Positions 33,145 through 41,641 of a DNA stretch of 64,000 nucleotides are shown piece by piece. The translations under genes were made by a program, and so were the position numbers. Below the pieces are notes generated by a model. It was given only the letters and a program-made list of their open reading frames with translations, made no database searches and was not told the origin of the DNA. Location of the stretch: the NCBI RefSeq assembly GCF_007827595.1, contig NZ_VISR01000012.1, positions 186,001 to 250,000 on the forward strand, in the 5' to 3' direction. The DNA comes from Streptomyces sp. BK340 (GTDB taxonomy: Bacteria; Actinomycetota; Actinomycetes; Streptomycetales; Streptomycetaceae). Positions within the stretch are counted from its first letter, which is position 1. The number at the start of each line of letters is the position of its first letter.

Positions 33145-34125
33145 CTAGAGGCGGCCGAAGAGCTGCCGCAGACGGGCCAGGAGCAGATTCGGGTCCCGCC
33201 TGGTCGAGTACGCGGCGCCGGGCACGTAGACGGTCCGGCCGCGCACGGCCACCGAGGTCGGGTTGGACAGCCCGTCCCGACGGGTGAGGATCACCGAGTG
33301 GGTGCCGTCGCGGCGCGCCAGGGCCAGCTCGCTGGATCCGTTCAGCGCGGCCAGCACGGTGCTGCCGTGCCCGGGGAAGGTGAAGTCGTCGATGCCGGTG
33401 AGCCCGGTGGCCCGGGTCTCGACCGGCCCCGCGGAGCCGTCCGGGGCGAAGGGGAAGCGCAGCAGCGTCCCGCGGTCGCTGTTGGACACCCACACCGCTC
33501 CGCGGTGCACCTTGATGCCGTTGGCGCCGTACCCGGAGCCGGGCGGCACCGTGCCCGGTGCGAGCCGGGTGCCCCGCGCCCACACCGTGGGAGTGCCGCC
33601 CGACTGGGGGACGCGCCAGACGGTGCCCAGCACGGAGTCGGCGGCGTAGAGCACGCCGTCGCGCCCGTTGAGGGCCAGACCGTTGGGCAGTCCGTCCGGC
33701 GGCAGTTGGGCGATCTGCCGCGGTGCGCCGCCGCCGGCCGGGATCCGCCAGATGCCGGTCTCGCGGGTGCCGGTCGCGTAGTTGACGTAGAGCGTGCCGT
33801 CGTTCCCGCGGGCGATGCCGGTGACGACGGCGCCGTGCAGGACGGGCGTGTTCGGACGGGCCACGGCGGGCAGGGTCGCGAGGATCCGGGTGTCGCCGTC
33901 GAGCGTCACGTGGGCGACCTGCCGGGCGAGGGCGAAGGTGAGGTCGGCGGAGCCGTCGGGTTCGAGCGCGATGTTCTCGGGCGTCTGCCCGGCGGCCAGG
34001 CCGAAGTGGGCCACGACGCGTACATCGGTGAAGGTCGGCTCGTGGCCGCTGGCGGGCGCCGCCGCGATCAGGCCGAGCGCGAGCGCGGCCGCGGCCGCAC
34101 CGGCCGGGCGGGGGAGACGGGGCAT
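33145..34125 (-). CDS. Secreted beta-propeller protein (SMP-30/ScyD-like)
   Basis: The 326-residue exported protein has a signal peptide (MPRLPRPAGAAAAALALGLI to about PASGHEP). NHL/SMP-30-like propeller blades follow: GQTPENIALEPDGSADLTFA, ARGNDGTLYVNYATGTRETG, LPNGLALNGRDGVLYAADSV, GANGIKVHRGAVWVSNSDRG and LSNPTSVAVRGRTVYVPGAA. Each blade ends in an aspartate- or asparagine-rich turn. SMP-30-type proteins include gluconolactonases, but the metal-binding glutamate and asparagine set was not identified confidently, so an enzymatic role is not claimed. The ATG at 34125 follows AGAGG and gives a proper signal sequence. Confidence 0.8.
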   Translation of the reverse strand: MPRLPRPAGAAAAALALGLIAAAPASGHEPTFTDVRVVAHFGLAAGQTPENIALEPDGSADLTFALARQVAHVTLDGDTRILATLPAVARPNTPVLHGAVVTGIARGNDGTLYVNYATGTRETGIWRIPAGGGAPRQIAQLPPDGLPNGLALNGRDGVLYAADSVLGTVWRVPQSGGTPTVWARGTRLAPGTVPPGSGYGANGIKVHRGAVWVSNSDRGTLLRFPFAPDGSAGPVETRATGLTGIDDFTFPGHGSTVLAALNGSSELALARRDGTHSVILTRRDGLSNPTSVAVRGRTVYVPGAAYSTRRDPNLLLARLRQLFGRL

Positions 34126-34285
34126 GTGACCTCTCTTCGTACGGCGCGCGGGGCGCCGGAGTGCGGGGTCACACAAAGATGGCCGGGTGCCGGTCACCGG
34201 GAAGGGGTGCCGGGCCGCGGGGTCGCCCGCGCGGCCCACGACATGGCGCCGCGAGCGGCCCGCGCGGGTGACGGGCCGCGGGCGG

Positions 34286-34738
34286 TCAGTCCCAGAGCGG
34301 ATAGGTCATGACCTGGTTGAAGCCTTCCGGCCGGGCGTCCTCGTAGATGAGGCTCATCCGGGTGTAGTGCTCGGTGTCCGGGTGCTTCGTCCACGGCCGC
34401 GGGCGGTCCAGCACGACGGTCACCCGGTACGAGCGGAAGGTGCCCGCCGCGCAGTAGGGCTTGCAGTCGTTGACCGCGTTCAGGCCTTCGGCGGTCGCGG
34501 TTCGGGAGCCCCAGTGCGACCAGTCGAGCCCTGCCAGGCGGCTGTTGCCGTCGCCGCAGGCCAGGATGAAGTCGGCCGGGCGGACGTTGCGGTTCCAGAA
34601 GCAGTCGACCAGCACGGGCGTGGGAGGAAGGGCCTTCGGTGCAGAGGTGGGCGGACTCGCCGCGGCCGTGGTCATGGCCGCTGTCAGCATGGCCCCTGCG
34701 GCGAGGGTGACCGCTGTTCCCGCCAGTGATCCGCGCAT
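34286..34738 (-). CDS. Secreted cysteine-containing protein of unknown function
   Basis: The 150-residue product has an N-terminal signal (MRGSLAGTAVTLAAGAMLTA, cleavage near residue 29 after AAA). The mature domain has four cysteines (LVDCFWNRNVRPADFILACG and NDCKPYCAAGTFRSYRVTVV), which could form two disulfides. Aromatic-rich segments such as LDWSHWGSRTATAEG suggest a small beta-rich domain. I recall similar orphan secreted proteins in Streptomyces but no function. GGGAG precedes the ATG at 34738. It is on the same strand as the alginate lyase, 95 bases after it, and may share its transcript. Confidence 0.7.
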   Translation of the reverse strand: MRGSLAGTAVTLAAGAMLTAAMTTAAASPPTSAPKALPPTPVLVDCFWNRNVRPADFILACGDGNSRLAGLDWSHWGSRTATAEGLNAVNDCKPYCAAGTFRSYRVTVVLDRPRPWTKHPDTEHYTRMSLIYEDARPEGFNQVMTYPLWD

Positions 34739-34833
34739 GGTCGCTCCCACCCGTCGTGCCGTGTCCGACCGCGTGCATCTCGACGCTACGACCGTCCGCC
34801 CGGTTGCACCAGTCGCGCAGGTCGCGCCGCGTG

Positions 34834-35607
34834 TCACCCGTGCCGGACGGTCAGTCCGTAGAAGGCGACCCGGGCCCCGTTCGTGGTGCTGTCCGAAGAG
34901 GACTGGTTGTAGGAGCCGGCCTTGAAGTACTGCCTGTACGGTGCGAACGACGACGGGATGCCGTAGCGCGTGGTGGTGCCGTTGACGGTCAGCTCGATGG
35001 TGTTCCCGCCCGAGATCGCGATGGTGTAGTTCCACGTCCTGCCGATCGGCACGTGCCCCACGGTGTGCGGGGTCTGACCGCCGGACGGCAAGTTCTCCGT
35101 GCCCAGCACGATGTCGCCGTTCGCGTGGTAGTACAGCTCCAGCAGCGGCTTGGTGGACGAGCCGCCGGAGCCGAGGTGGATCTGGCCCACGCACACGTTC
35201 TTGGTCACCGAGACCACCCGCAGGGTCGCGCTCATCCGGTGCGAGCCGCTGAGCGGCCAGTCGGCGGAGCTGCCGTTGCGGTTCATCTCGCGCAGCTCGG
35301 AGCGGGCGTAGTTCGAGTTCGGCGTGGTCACGCCCTTCTCGGGCGCCCAGAAGGTCATCGCTCCGTCGCGGGTGTCGGTGTAGAAGTACGCGTCCTGGTA
35401 GCCGTTCGCGCCCTGCAGCCGGGACGAGGGGATGGTGGTCGGGGAGCCGGGTGAGCCGACGGGCTCCTGGAGCTGCCATATGGACAGGTCGAAGTTGCCT
35501 CCGGGCGCGACATGGGGGTCGGCCGCGTCGGCGCTGCCGCCGAGGGCGGTCAGGGTGAGGGCGATGCCCGCGGCGGTCGTGGCCGCGAGGAGCCGGGAGC
35601 GGGTCAT
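34834..35607 (-). CDS. Secreted alginate lyase (polysaccharide lyase family 7)
   Basis: The 257-residue jelly-roll enzyme cleaves alginate by beta-elimination. After a signal peptide ending near SADAAD, the three PL7 active-site motifs are visible: ARSELREM (R-x-E-L-R), VGQIHLGS (Q-I-H) and YFKAGSYNQSS (Y-F-K-A-G-x-Y-N-Q). QIH rather than QVH is usually associated with activity on guluronate-containing substrates. The protein lacks an added carbohydrate-binding module. It is preceded by a dense set of TTCAG/CTGAA repeats likely to control it. The ATG at 35607 starts the signal peptide. Confidence 0.95.
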   Translation of the reverse strand: MTRSRLLAATTAAGIALTLTALGGSADAADPHVAPGGNFDLSIWQLQEPVGSPGSPTTIPSSRLQGANGYQDAYFYTDTRDGAMTFWAPEKGVTTPNSNYARSELREMNRNGSSADWPLSGSHRMSATLRVVSVTKNVCVGQIHLGSGGSSTKPLLELYYHANGDIVLGTENLPSGGQTPHTVGHVPIGRTWNYTIAISGGNTIELTVNGTTTRYGIPSSFAPYRQYFKAGSYNQSSSDSTTNGARVAFYGLTVRHG

Positions 35608-35630
35608 GTGGGGGGTCCTTCCGCCGGGAG

Positions 35631-35695
35631 GATGCGTTCAGCCGTTCAGCCGTTCAGCCGCCCGTTCGTTCAGCATTCTGAACGCTGAACGCATC
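35631..35695. promoter_or_regulatory. Nested operator-like repeats upstream of the alginate lyase
   Basis: A perfect 12-bp inverted repeat GATGCGTTCAGC (35631-35642) / GCTGAACGCATC (35684-35695) encloses further GTTCAG copies and an inner inverted pair GTTCAGC (35668-35674) / GCTGAAC (35684-35690). A compact TTCAG-CATT-CTGAA palindrome lies in the middle. Cooperative repressor binding is likely. Confidence 0.7.
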
Positions 35696-35750
35696 CTTGT
35701 TCATCGGTGACCCGTGAAGCTAGAGGTCTGAACCAGACGCGTCAAGAGGT

Positions 35751-36971
35751 TCAGCAGGCGCCCTCGTCCTGCCACGGCCCCCACTCGGAGGCGCCGGGCA
35801 CCTCGTTCTGGGTCCACCACTTGGCCTTCCAGTTGTGCTTGTCGTACGAGACCTCGTTGCCGGAGGTGTACACCGCCGTCGAACTCCAGGCGGTCTTGCA
35901 GGACGTCGGGGTCGGCGACGGAGTGGGCGTGGGGGTGGGGGTGGGCGTGCCGGTCGGCGGCGTGACCCCGGCGAACTTCACCGAGTACTTCGCGAAGTCC
36001 CAGGAGTTCTGGGTCACGCTGGAGCAAGTGCCCGACGTACGGCCGCCGTTGTCGGCGGGTGTGCACTGGCGGTCGCGGTTGAGGGACCAGAAGGTGAACC
36101 GGTCCATGTTGTGGCTGGTGGCGTAGTCCAGCACGGTCTGGAAGTCAGCCTGCGTGAAGTACTCGCCGGTGTCGCTGCGGCCGTTCATGCCCGAGAACCC
36201 CTCGTGGGCGTAGGCGGTCGCCTGGTCCCAGCCGAAGGTGGACTGCAGGATCGCGTTGAAGTTGGTCAGTGCGCCGGTCTGGCTCGCCGCACCGTTGAAG
36301 CCGCCGTCGAACGGCATGATGGAGAAGTTGTTCGGCGTGAACCCCTGTGACTTGGCCTCCAGCAGCATCTGCTTGCCGAACCAGCCGGTGCCGTCCGCCG
36401 TGCCGGCCGTGGTCACGGACACGTACAGACCCGGGTTGTTCTGCTGCAGGATCTTCGCGGCGCCGATCTCGTTCCTGATCGCCGCGGTGTTCTCGTACTC
36501 CGGCTCCTCCAGGTCGAAGTCGATGGCGTGCAGCCCGTACTTGGTGATGACCTGCTGGTACGCGGCCGCCGTGGAGGCGGCGTCCGGGCAGGCCTGGCCG
36601 AGTTTGGTGCCGCCGTACCCGCCGATGGAGACGGAGACGTCGCCGCCCTTGGCGCGGATGGTGTCGATGACCGACCGAACCGCCGTGTCGGAGGAGACCG
36701 GTGCCGTGCCGCCCCAGGTCGGGGAGCAGCCGCCGCCGTTGGGTGCGAGGACGAAGGCCAGCTGGAAGGCCTTGAGGCCGGTGGCGTCCATGATGGCGGC
36801 CGCGTCCGGCGGGTCGTTGTCCAGCGGCATCAGGTAGGGGGCTGCGGCGTACCACCGGTTGCTCAGTGCGGTGGTCGCGCCCGAGGCGTTGCCCGCGACG
36901 AGCGCGGTCGTGCCCGCGGCGGCCAGTCCGACGGCGGCCGCCGCTCCCAGGCATGCCCGAAGACGTCTCAC
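35751..36971 (-). CDS. GH18 chitinase-like protein with CBM5/12 chitin-binding module
   Basis: The 406-residue secreted enzyme begins with a GTG preceded by GGAGG and has a signal peptide ending near NASGAT. The GH18 barrel spans about residues 40-325. Its catalytic motif is IDFDLEE with the general acid Glu155, SVSIGGYGGTKLGQAC is the family SxGG motif, and FTFWSLNRDRQC is near the end. A Thr-Pro linker leads to a C-terminal CBM5/12 module (about 355-406) with aromatic residues in WSSTAVYTSGNEVSYDKHNW and KWWTQNEVPGASEWGPWQ. It should bind and hydrolyse chitin or a related N-acetylglucosaminyl polymer. A perfect 34-bp palindrome resembling two DasR sites lies upstream. Confidence 0.93.
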   Translation of the reverse strand: MRRLRACLGAAAAVGLAAAGTTALVAGNASGATTALSNRWYAAAPYLMPLDNDPPDAAAIMDATGLKAFQLAFVLAPNGGGCSPTWGGTAPVSSDTAVRSVIDTIRAKGGDVSVSIGGYGGTKLGQACPDAASTAAAYQQVITKYGLHAIDFDLEEPEYENTAAIRNEIGAAKILQQNNPGLYVSVTTAGTADGTGWFGKQMLLEAKSQGFTPNNFSIMPFDGGFNGAASQTGALTNFNAILQSTFGWDQATAYAHEGFSGMNGRSDTGEYFTQADFQTVLDYATSHNMDRFTFWSLNRDRQCTPADNGGRTSGTCSSVTQNSWDFAKYSVKFAGVTPPTGTPTPTPTPTPSPTPTSCKTAWSSTAVYTSGNEVSYDKHNWKAKWWTQNEVPGASEWGPWQDEGAC

Positions 36972-37045
36972 TGCGTGCCTCCAGAGGGGTGTGGGGTGGG
37001 GAGGTGCCCCAGCCTCCGGGGGGTGATGCGACCACGTCAATGGGT

Positions 37046-37079
37046 TGGTCTAGTCCAAAGAGCTCTTTGGACTAGACCA
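37046..37079. promoter_or_regulatory. Perfect 34-bp palindrome with two DasR-like half elements upstream of the GH18 gene
   Basis: The 17-base arm TGGTCTAGTCCAAAGAG is followed exactly by its complement. Each half contains TGGTCTAGTCCA, one base away from the core TGGTCTAGACCA of DasR-responsive elements. It lies 75-108 bases upstream of the chitinase GTG, in the 5' region where such operators and the classic chi-promoter direct repeats are found. Confidence 0.75.
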
Positions 37080-37103
37080 TACGAGTTCTTTACTCGATGC
37101 TCC

Positions 37104-39737
37104 TCATGTGAGGCGAAGGGTGAAGCCGCGGCCGAGCGGCAGGCTCGGGGTGCGGATGGTCGTCACCCGGCTGTCGCCGTCGAACGACCAGGCGGAGGCC
37201 GGCAGTTGCCGCCCGTCGAGGTAGACGCGCTCCGGTGCCGTCCCGCCGTGCACCGTGAACCGGTACGTCCGCGCGTCCGCCTTGCCCGCGTAGTCGCCCT
37301 TGCTCGCGCCGACCGAGACGGTCGTCCCCTCGGCGCCGGTGCGCATCGACACGCGCTGGGTGGCAGCGGCACCCTTGGCGAAGTCTCGGGTCACCCCGTC
37401 GTCCTCGTACAGCGTGTAGCGGCCCGTGCCGTGGGCGGACGGATACAGGTCCCAGTCCAGCTCGTGCCGGTCGCGGGTCTGCCAGCTCGTCGTGCCCTTG
37501 GGCCACATGGGGACCATCGCACCCTCGCGCACGAACAGCGGGAGTGTGTCGAGCGGCGCGTGGTAGCCGTTCAGGGTGGTGGGACCCCGGTAGGTGCGGC
37601 CGGTCCAGTAGTCGGTCCAGGTGCCCTTGGGCAGGTAGATGCCGTCGCGCGTGTCGGAGTCCTGGTAGACCGGGGCGACGAGGAAGTCGCGGCCGGACAG
37701 GAACTCGTACCTGGCCTGCGCGCCCAGCGTGTTCGGGTCGTCCGGGTACTCCAGCCACAGCGGACGCACCGCGCCCACGCCCGTCTTCGCCGCCTCGGCG
37801 GACAGGGTGTACATGTACGGCAGCAGCCGCTCCTTCAGCTGCAGGTACTTGCGGTTGACCGAGGTGTAGGGCTCCCCGTCCCGCCACGGCTGCTGGTCGG
37901 CGGGCTTGCCGGTGGTGATGTCGGAGGCCCACCCGTCCATCGTCATGATCGCCGGCAGGAACGCCTTCCACTGCAGGTCCCGGGCGTACATCTTGGCGTC
38001 GTGCCGGTAGATGCTGCCCACGTCACCGGTGTTGTAGGCGATGCCGGACATGGTCGCTCCGGCGTAGGTCGGGATCTGCCAGCGGATGTAGTCCCAGGAC
38101 AGCTTCTGGTCGCCGCTCCACAGCACCCCGCACCGCTGGGCACCCGCCCAGGACACCGGCAGCCACACGAAGCCGCGCGCGTCGCTGTTGTCCTCGATGC
38201 CCTTCTTCGCCGCGTCGCAGGCGTCCAGCGCGAACTTGTAGCCGTTGCCGACCCAGGCCACGTCCAGCTTGGCCACCCGCTGGCCGGCCTTGACCTGGTC
38301 GGCGAGCTTGTCGATGCCGTCCTGGGTCCACAGACCGAGCTGGGCGGCGTGGTCCTGCAGGCCCTTTGCGGTCTGCTCCAGGTTCTCGTACCCGCAGCCG
38401 TAGCCGTCGTTGACCAGCATCCAGCCGAGCGGCATCTGGTTGTCGGTGTAGCCGTCGGCGACCTTCAGGGCGTCCAGGGTGTGCCGCTCGCCCCGGTTGG
38501 CGTTGTGCAGATAGCAGTCCGAGTCACCGGGTTCGAGACCGTAGACCGGAGGCATGAAGGGCTTGCCCGTCAACTCCGTGTACTTCCCGATGACCTGCTT
38601 CGCATCGCCGAGGAAGTAGTAGGCGTCCAGACGCCGTTCCTGCTGTCCGGTCGTGACCGGTGACCCGAAGGTGTACACGCCCGGCGCGAAGGTGTTGCGG
38701 AAGACGCCGTAGCCCGCGCTCGAGAGGTAGAACGGCTGGGAGTTGTTGTAGCCGCCCTCGTTCCAGTCGAAGCTGTTGCCCACGTACATGGTCTGACCGC
38801 GGTGCGAGAAGCTGCCGTTCTGCTCGCCGCCGCCGAAGAACTGCTCGTCCGCGCCCCGTGCGAGGCTCTGCCGCATCCCGCCGGTCGACCAGCGCAGCGG
38901 CTTGTCCTCCTGCCAGATCCGGGTGCGGTTGTCGGGCTTGTACAGCCCGAACCGCAGCGGCTTCTTGTACACGCGCAGCACGGCTTCGGGGGAACGGACG
39001 CCGTAGTAGTCGCCCGCGTCGAAGGACGAGGTGTGCCGCTGGAACGCGGGCTGCCTGCGCACGATGGCCGTGCCGGCCGGATCGCTCAGTGAGCCCGACG
39101 GGTCCGCCTGGAGCCGGAGTCGCCCTCCCGTGAGGAAGTCGGCGCGGGCGGTGAGCGCGCCCGCGCCGATCGTGTAACTCCCGTTGCCGCCGGTGAAGGA
39201 CGTGAGATCTCCGGCGTCCGTGGTCGCGGGCAGATAGGCGGTGCCCGTGAAGGAGTTGTCGTGCACGTCGTACGGCACGACCAGGACGTGGTACGTCCCC
39301 GACGCGCGCGGGATCACCGTGGCCTCGGGGTCGGCGGTGCCGGCGCTGGACGCCACCTGCTTGCCGTGGTCGTCGTAGACGTACAGGTCGAAGTCGTCGG
39401 AGGGCTTCTCCCACTTGACCGACAGCGGTACCCCGCCCTCGGGGTTGTCGTCCCAGTAGCCGTCCGGCACCGAGACGGTCAGGTCGAAGCGGTCACAGAC
39501 CGAGCTGCCGGGGTCGGCGGCCGCGGCGGGGCAGCTCTCGGGGCCGCCGCCGGTGCCCTTGGCGTAGACCGGGCTCTGCCAGTCGACGCTGCTGTGGGCG
39601 GAGTCGAGTACGGCGCCGGCCGCTGTCGCGGCGGCCGCGGCGGGCGCCGGGGCGGTGAGCACGGTAGTGGCCAGGGCGGTCGCCAGCCCCAGCGGAACCC
39701 AGGCCGGCCACGGCACGCGGTGTCGGAATCTTCGCAC
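37104..39737 (-). CDS. Secreted GH31 glycosidase (alpha-glucosidase family)
   Basis: The 877-residue exported enzyme has a signal sequence (about 1-36, ending PAAAAA). A PPC-like beta domain follows (about 50-175; DDFDLYVYDDHGKQVASSAG, SGTYHVLVVPYDVHDNSF). Then come the GH31 N-terminal beta-sandwich and catalytic TIM barrel. The nucleophile lies in RVAKLDVAWVG (Asp492), and the likely acid/base is Asp543 in WSGDQKLSWDYIRWQIPTYA. ERLLPYMYTLSAEAAKTGVG and the C-terminal beta domains complete the family. GH31 enzymes release alpha-linked sugars; glucose, xylose and N-acetylgalactosamine-specific members exist and I cannot tell which this is. The GTG start follows GGGAG. The upstream region has palindromic TCGA-containing repeats. 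Confidence 0.9.
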   Translation of the reverse strand: MRRFRHRVPWPAWVPLGLATALATTVLTAPAPAAAAATAAGAVLDSAHSSVDWQSPVYAKGTGGGPESCPAAAADPGSSVCDRFDLTVSVPDGYWDDNPEGGVPLSVKWEKPSDDFDLYVYDDHGKQVASSAGTADPEATVIPRASGTYHVLVVPYDVHDNSFTGTAYLPATTDAGDLTSFTGGNGSYTIGAGALTARADFLTGGRLRLQADPSGSLSDPAGTAIVRRQPAFQRHTSSFDAGDYYGVRSPEAVLRVYKKPLRFGLYKPDNRTRIWQEDKPLRWSTGGMRQSLARGADEQFFGGGEQNGSFSHRGQTMYVGNSFDWNEGGYNNSQPFYLSSAGYGVFRNTFAPGVYTFGSPVTTGQQERRLDAYYFLGDAKQVIGKYTELTGKPFMPPVYGLEPGDSDCYLHNANRGERHTLDALKVADGYTDNQMPLGWMLVNDGYGCGYENLEQTAKGLQDHAAQLGLWTQDGIDKLADQVKAGQRVAKLDVAWVGNGYKFALDACDAAKKGIEDNSDARGFVWLPVSWAGAQRCGVLWSGDQKLSWDYIRWQIPTYAGATMSGIAYNTGDVGSIYRHDAKMYARDLQWKAFLPAIMTMDGWASDITTGKPADQQPWRDGEPYTSVNRKYLQLKERLLPYMYTLSAEAAKTGVGAVRPLWLEYPDDPNTLGAQARYEFLSGRDFLVAPVYQDSDTRDGIYLPKGTWTDYWTGRTYRGPTTLNGYHAPLDTLPLFVREGAMVPMWPKGTTSWQTRDRHELDWDLYPSAHGTGRYTLYEDDGVTRDFAKGAAATQRVSMRTGAEGTTVSVGASKGDYAGKADARTYRFTVHGGTAPERVYLDGRQLPASAWSFDGDSRVTTIRTPSLPLGRGFTLRLT

Positions 39738-39786
39738 TGCGGAACAGCTCCCATCGCACCATCGCGGATTGACTGTCCTTGCGCTT

Positions 39787-39826
39787 GTTGCTCGGAAGCG
39801 CTCGAAACATGGCTCAATCGAGCAAC
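39787..39826. promoter_or_regulatory. Nested inverted repeats upstream of the GH31 gene
   Basis: GTTGCTCG (39787-39794) is inversely repeated as CGAGCAAC (39819-39826), and an inner GCTCGA/TCGAGC pair (39800-39805, 39818-39823) overlaps it. The location 50-90 bases before the GH31 start fits an operator, for instance of a LacI-family sugar repressor. None is encoded nearby. Confidence 0.5.
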
Positions 39827-39896
39827 TTCACGCACGAAGCCTCGGGGTTGATGCAGGTTCATGTCAATACGGCGGCGCGGATCACGGCCGGGCACG

Positions 39897-39936
39897 ACGA
39901 AGGCCGGCCCCGCCATCCGCAGGGGCCGGCCTTCGT
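39897..39936 (-). terminator. 15-bp hairpin terminator after the thioesterase gene
   Basis: ACGAAGGCCGGCCCC (39897-39911) pairs perfectly with 39922-39936 around a 10-nt loop, starting 12 bases downstream of the thioesterase stop. Confidence 0.8.
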
Positions 39937-39947
39937 GTCGCTGACGC

Positions 39948-40376
39948 TCAGCCGGTGTTCTTCCGGAGCACGATCTGGGTCTGCGTGGTCTGCCCGACCA
40001 GGCGGTCCCGGTCGTCGTGCAGGTCCGTCTGCACCACCAGCAGGGTGCCGCCGAGGTGCAGGGGGCGAGCCGTGGCACGGACGTGGCCGCTGGTGACCGC
40101 GCGCAGGAAGTTGGTCTTGGACTCCACCGTCGAGGTGCCGGACGCCCCCTCGGGCAGGTTCACGTAGGCGCACACGGCACCGACGCTGTCCGCCAGCGCC
40201 ATCAGCGCTCCACCGTGCAGCGCACCGCCCGCCGTACAGAGCTCCGGTGACCAGGCCAGGCTCCCGACGCTGCGCTCGGCCGTGGCCTCCCGCAACTCGA
40301 TGCCCAGCCCGGCCGCGAACGGCATGGCGGCCAGCAGATCACCGGGTTTCGGGACGACCGGCTCGGAGGGGGACAT
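39948..40376 (-). CDS. PaaI-type hotdog thioesterase
   Basis: The 142-residue hotdog-fold protein carries the PaaI/YbgC-like signature. GGALHGGALMALADSVGAVC is the active-site helix preceded by the conserved asparagine/glycine turn. TVESKTNFLRAVTSGHVRAT and LLVVQTDLHDDRDRLVGQTT are the following strands. It should hydrolyse acyl-CoA thioesters, often hydroxyphenylacetyl-CoA-like compounds. It is the last gene of a same-strand run (SDR, SDR, tautomerase, thioesterase) and ends at a strong terminator. Confidence 0.9.
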   Translation of the reverse strand: MSPSEPVVPKPGDLLAAMPFAAGLGIELREATAERSVGSLAWSPELCTAGGALHGGALMALADSVGAVCAYVNLPEGASGTSTVESKTNFLRAVTSGHVRATARPLHLGGTLLVVQTDLHDDRDRLVGQTTQTQIVLRKNTG

Positions 40377-40452
40377 GAAGTACCGCCTTTCATGGGTGCC
40401 TTGGTGCTGCGGACGGTGATCAACTGTGGTGCCGCCGGGCAGGGTGCGCCAG

Positions 40453-40668
40453 TCAGTCCTCGGACGACTCCTGCAGCATGGCCAGGGTCAGTACACCGCC
40501 GCCGATGCCCCAGCCGCCGTCGGCGACCTCCTCGACCAGGACCATCGTGGCCGCGCGGGCGCGCTCGCCGTAGATCTCGGTGTACAGCTCGGTGGTGCGG
40601 GTGACGATCAGCTCCTTCTGCTTCTCGTCCAGGCTTCCGGCGGGGACCTTGAAGTTCGCGAACGGCAT
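40453..40668 (-). CDS. 4-oxalocrotonate tautomerase-family protein
   Basis: The 71-residue protein begins MPFANFKVPAGSLDEKQKEL. After removal of methionine, Pro1 is the catalytic base of this superfamily. The later segment TELYTEIYGERARAATMVLV and VEEVADGGWGIGGGVLT match the family, including the strand that pairs in the hexamer. The substrate is unknown. It sits between an SDR and a thioesterase on one strand with short gaps, suggesting a common degradative or detoxifying role on an aromatic or unsaturated keto compound. Confidence 0.88.
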   Translation of the reverse strand: MPFANFKVPAGSLDEKQKELIVTRTTELYTEIYGERARAATMVLVEEVADGGWGIGGGVLTLAMLQESSED

Positions 40669-40694
40669 GGTGGATCTCCTTGGTCGTGGGGGTG

Positions 40695-41603
40695 TCAGAG
40701 CGAGCTGCCCGCGGTGAGCAGGTCCTGGAGTCCGGCGCGGCGGAAGAAGTCGGCGCGGATCCGGTCGGCGACCGCGGACACGACCTCACTGCCGTCGCGG
40801 CTCGGGTCGACGTGTGTGCGCAGCGGCCGCCGGCCGGCGGGCAGGCCCACCAGGCGTACGACCGCCTCGGCGACCTCGGCCACGTCCGCGTCCGGCGGCA
40901 CGAGCGCCCCGAGCCGCTGGTCCAGGCCTGCCAGCAGGGAGCCGTAGCGCTCGTCGTAGGCGGCGGCGCGCCCGGTGTCGGCGGGCGTACCCGCGTGCGC
41001 GAAGTGATGGGTCCCTGAGGTGAAGGCACCGGGGACGACGATCGCGGTGTCGATGCCGAACCGGACCAGTTCGGCGGCGTAACTGACCGCCAGCGCGTCC
41101 ATCGCCGCCTTCGCGGCGAAGTACGGCGCCAGGAACGGCGGGCAGCCGCCCCGGGTGCTGGAGCTGCCGATCCACACCAGCAGGCCCTCGCCGCGCTCCC
41201 GCAGGTGGGGCAGCGCGGCCCGGTTCACGCGCTGCGCGCCGAGCACGTTGACGTCGTACAACTGGGCCAGCTGCTCGGGGGTGAAGGCCTCGGCGGGTCC
41301 GGTGACCATGTGGCCCGCGTTGTGCACCAGCACGTCCAGGCGGCCCTCGGCGGCCAGAACCCGGGCGACGGCGGCGTCTGCGGAGTCCTGGGAGGTGACG
41401 TCGAGGTCGACCGCGTGCAGGGCCACGCCGTGCTCGGCCGCGTACCGGTCCAGTTCCGCCACGGCCTGCGCGTTGCGGGTGGCCGTCTGCCGGATGCCCG
41501 CGTGGACGGTGTGACCGGCGTCGGCGAGCGCGCGCACGGTCAGCGCGCCGAATCCGCTGGAGGCGCCGGTGACCAGGACGGTCAGGGGGGTGTCGGTGGT
41601 CAT
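40695..41603 (-). CDS. Short-chain dehydrogenase/reductase (classical SDR)
   Basis: The 302-residue enzyme has a Rossmann-fold start TVLVTGASSGFGALTVRALA. LDVLVHNAGHMVTGPAEAF and WIGSSSTRGGCPPFLAPYFA follow, the latter leading to the catalytic YFAAK (Tyr and Lys). The basic residue in HAGIRQTATRNAQ suggests NADPH preference. A longer C-terminal region (about 40 residues more than typical SDRs) could form a lid. It starts 38 bases after the next SDR's stop, so the two are probably cotranscribed. Confidence 0.9.
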   Translation of the reverse strand: MTTDTPLTVLVTGASSGFGALTVRALADAGHTVHAGIRQTATRNAQAVAELDRYAAEHGVALHAVDLDVTSQDSADAAVARVLAAEGRLDVLVHNAGHMVTGPAEAFTPEQLAQLYDVNVLGAQRVNRAALPHLRERGEGLLVWIGSSSTRGGCPPFLAPYFAAKAAMDALAVSYAAELVRFGIDTAIVVPGAFTSGTHHFAHAGTPADTGRAAAYDERYGSLLAGLDQRLGALVPPDADVAEVAEAVVRLVGLPAGRRPLRTHVDPSRDGSEVVSAVADRIRADFFRRAGLQDLLTAGSSL

Positions 41604-41641
41604 GATTCCTCGCAGAGAACGGGGAGGTGAGGTGAGGGGTG

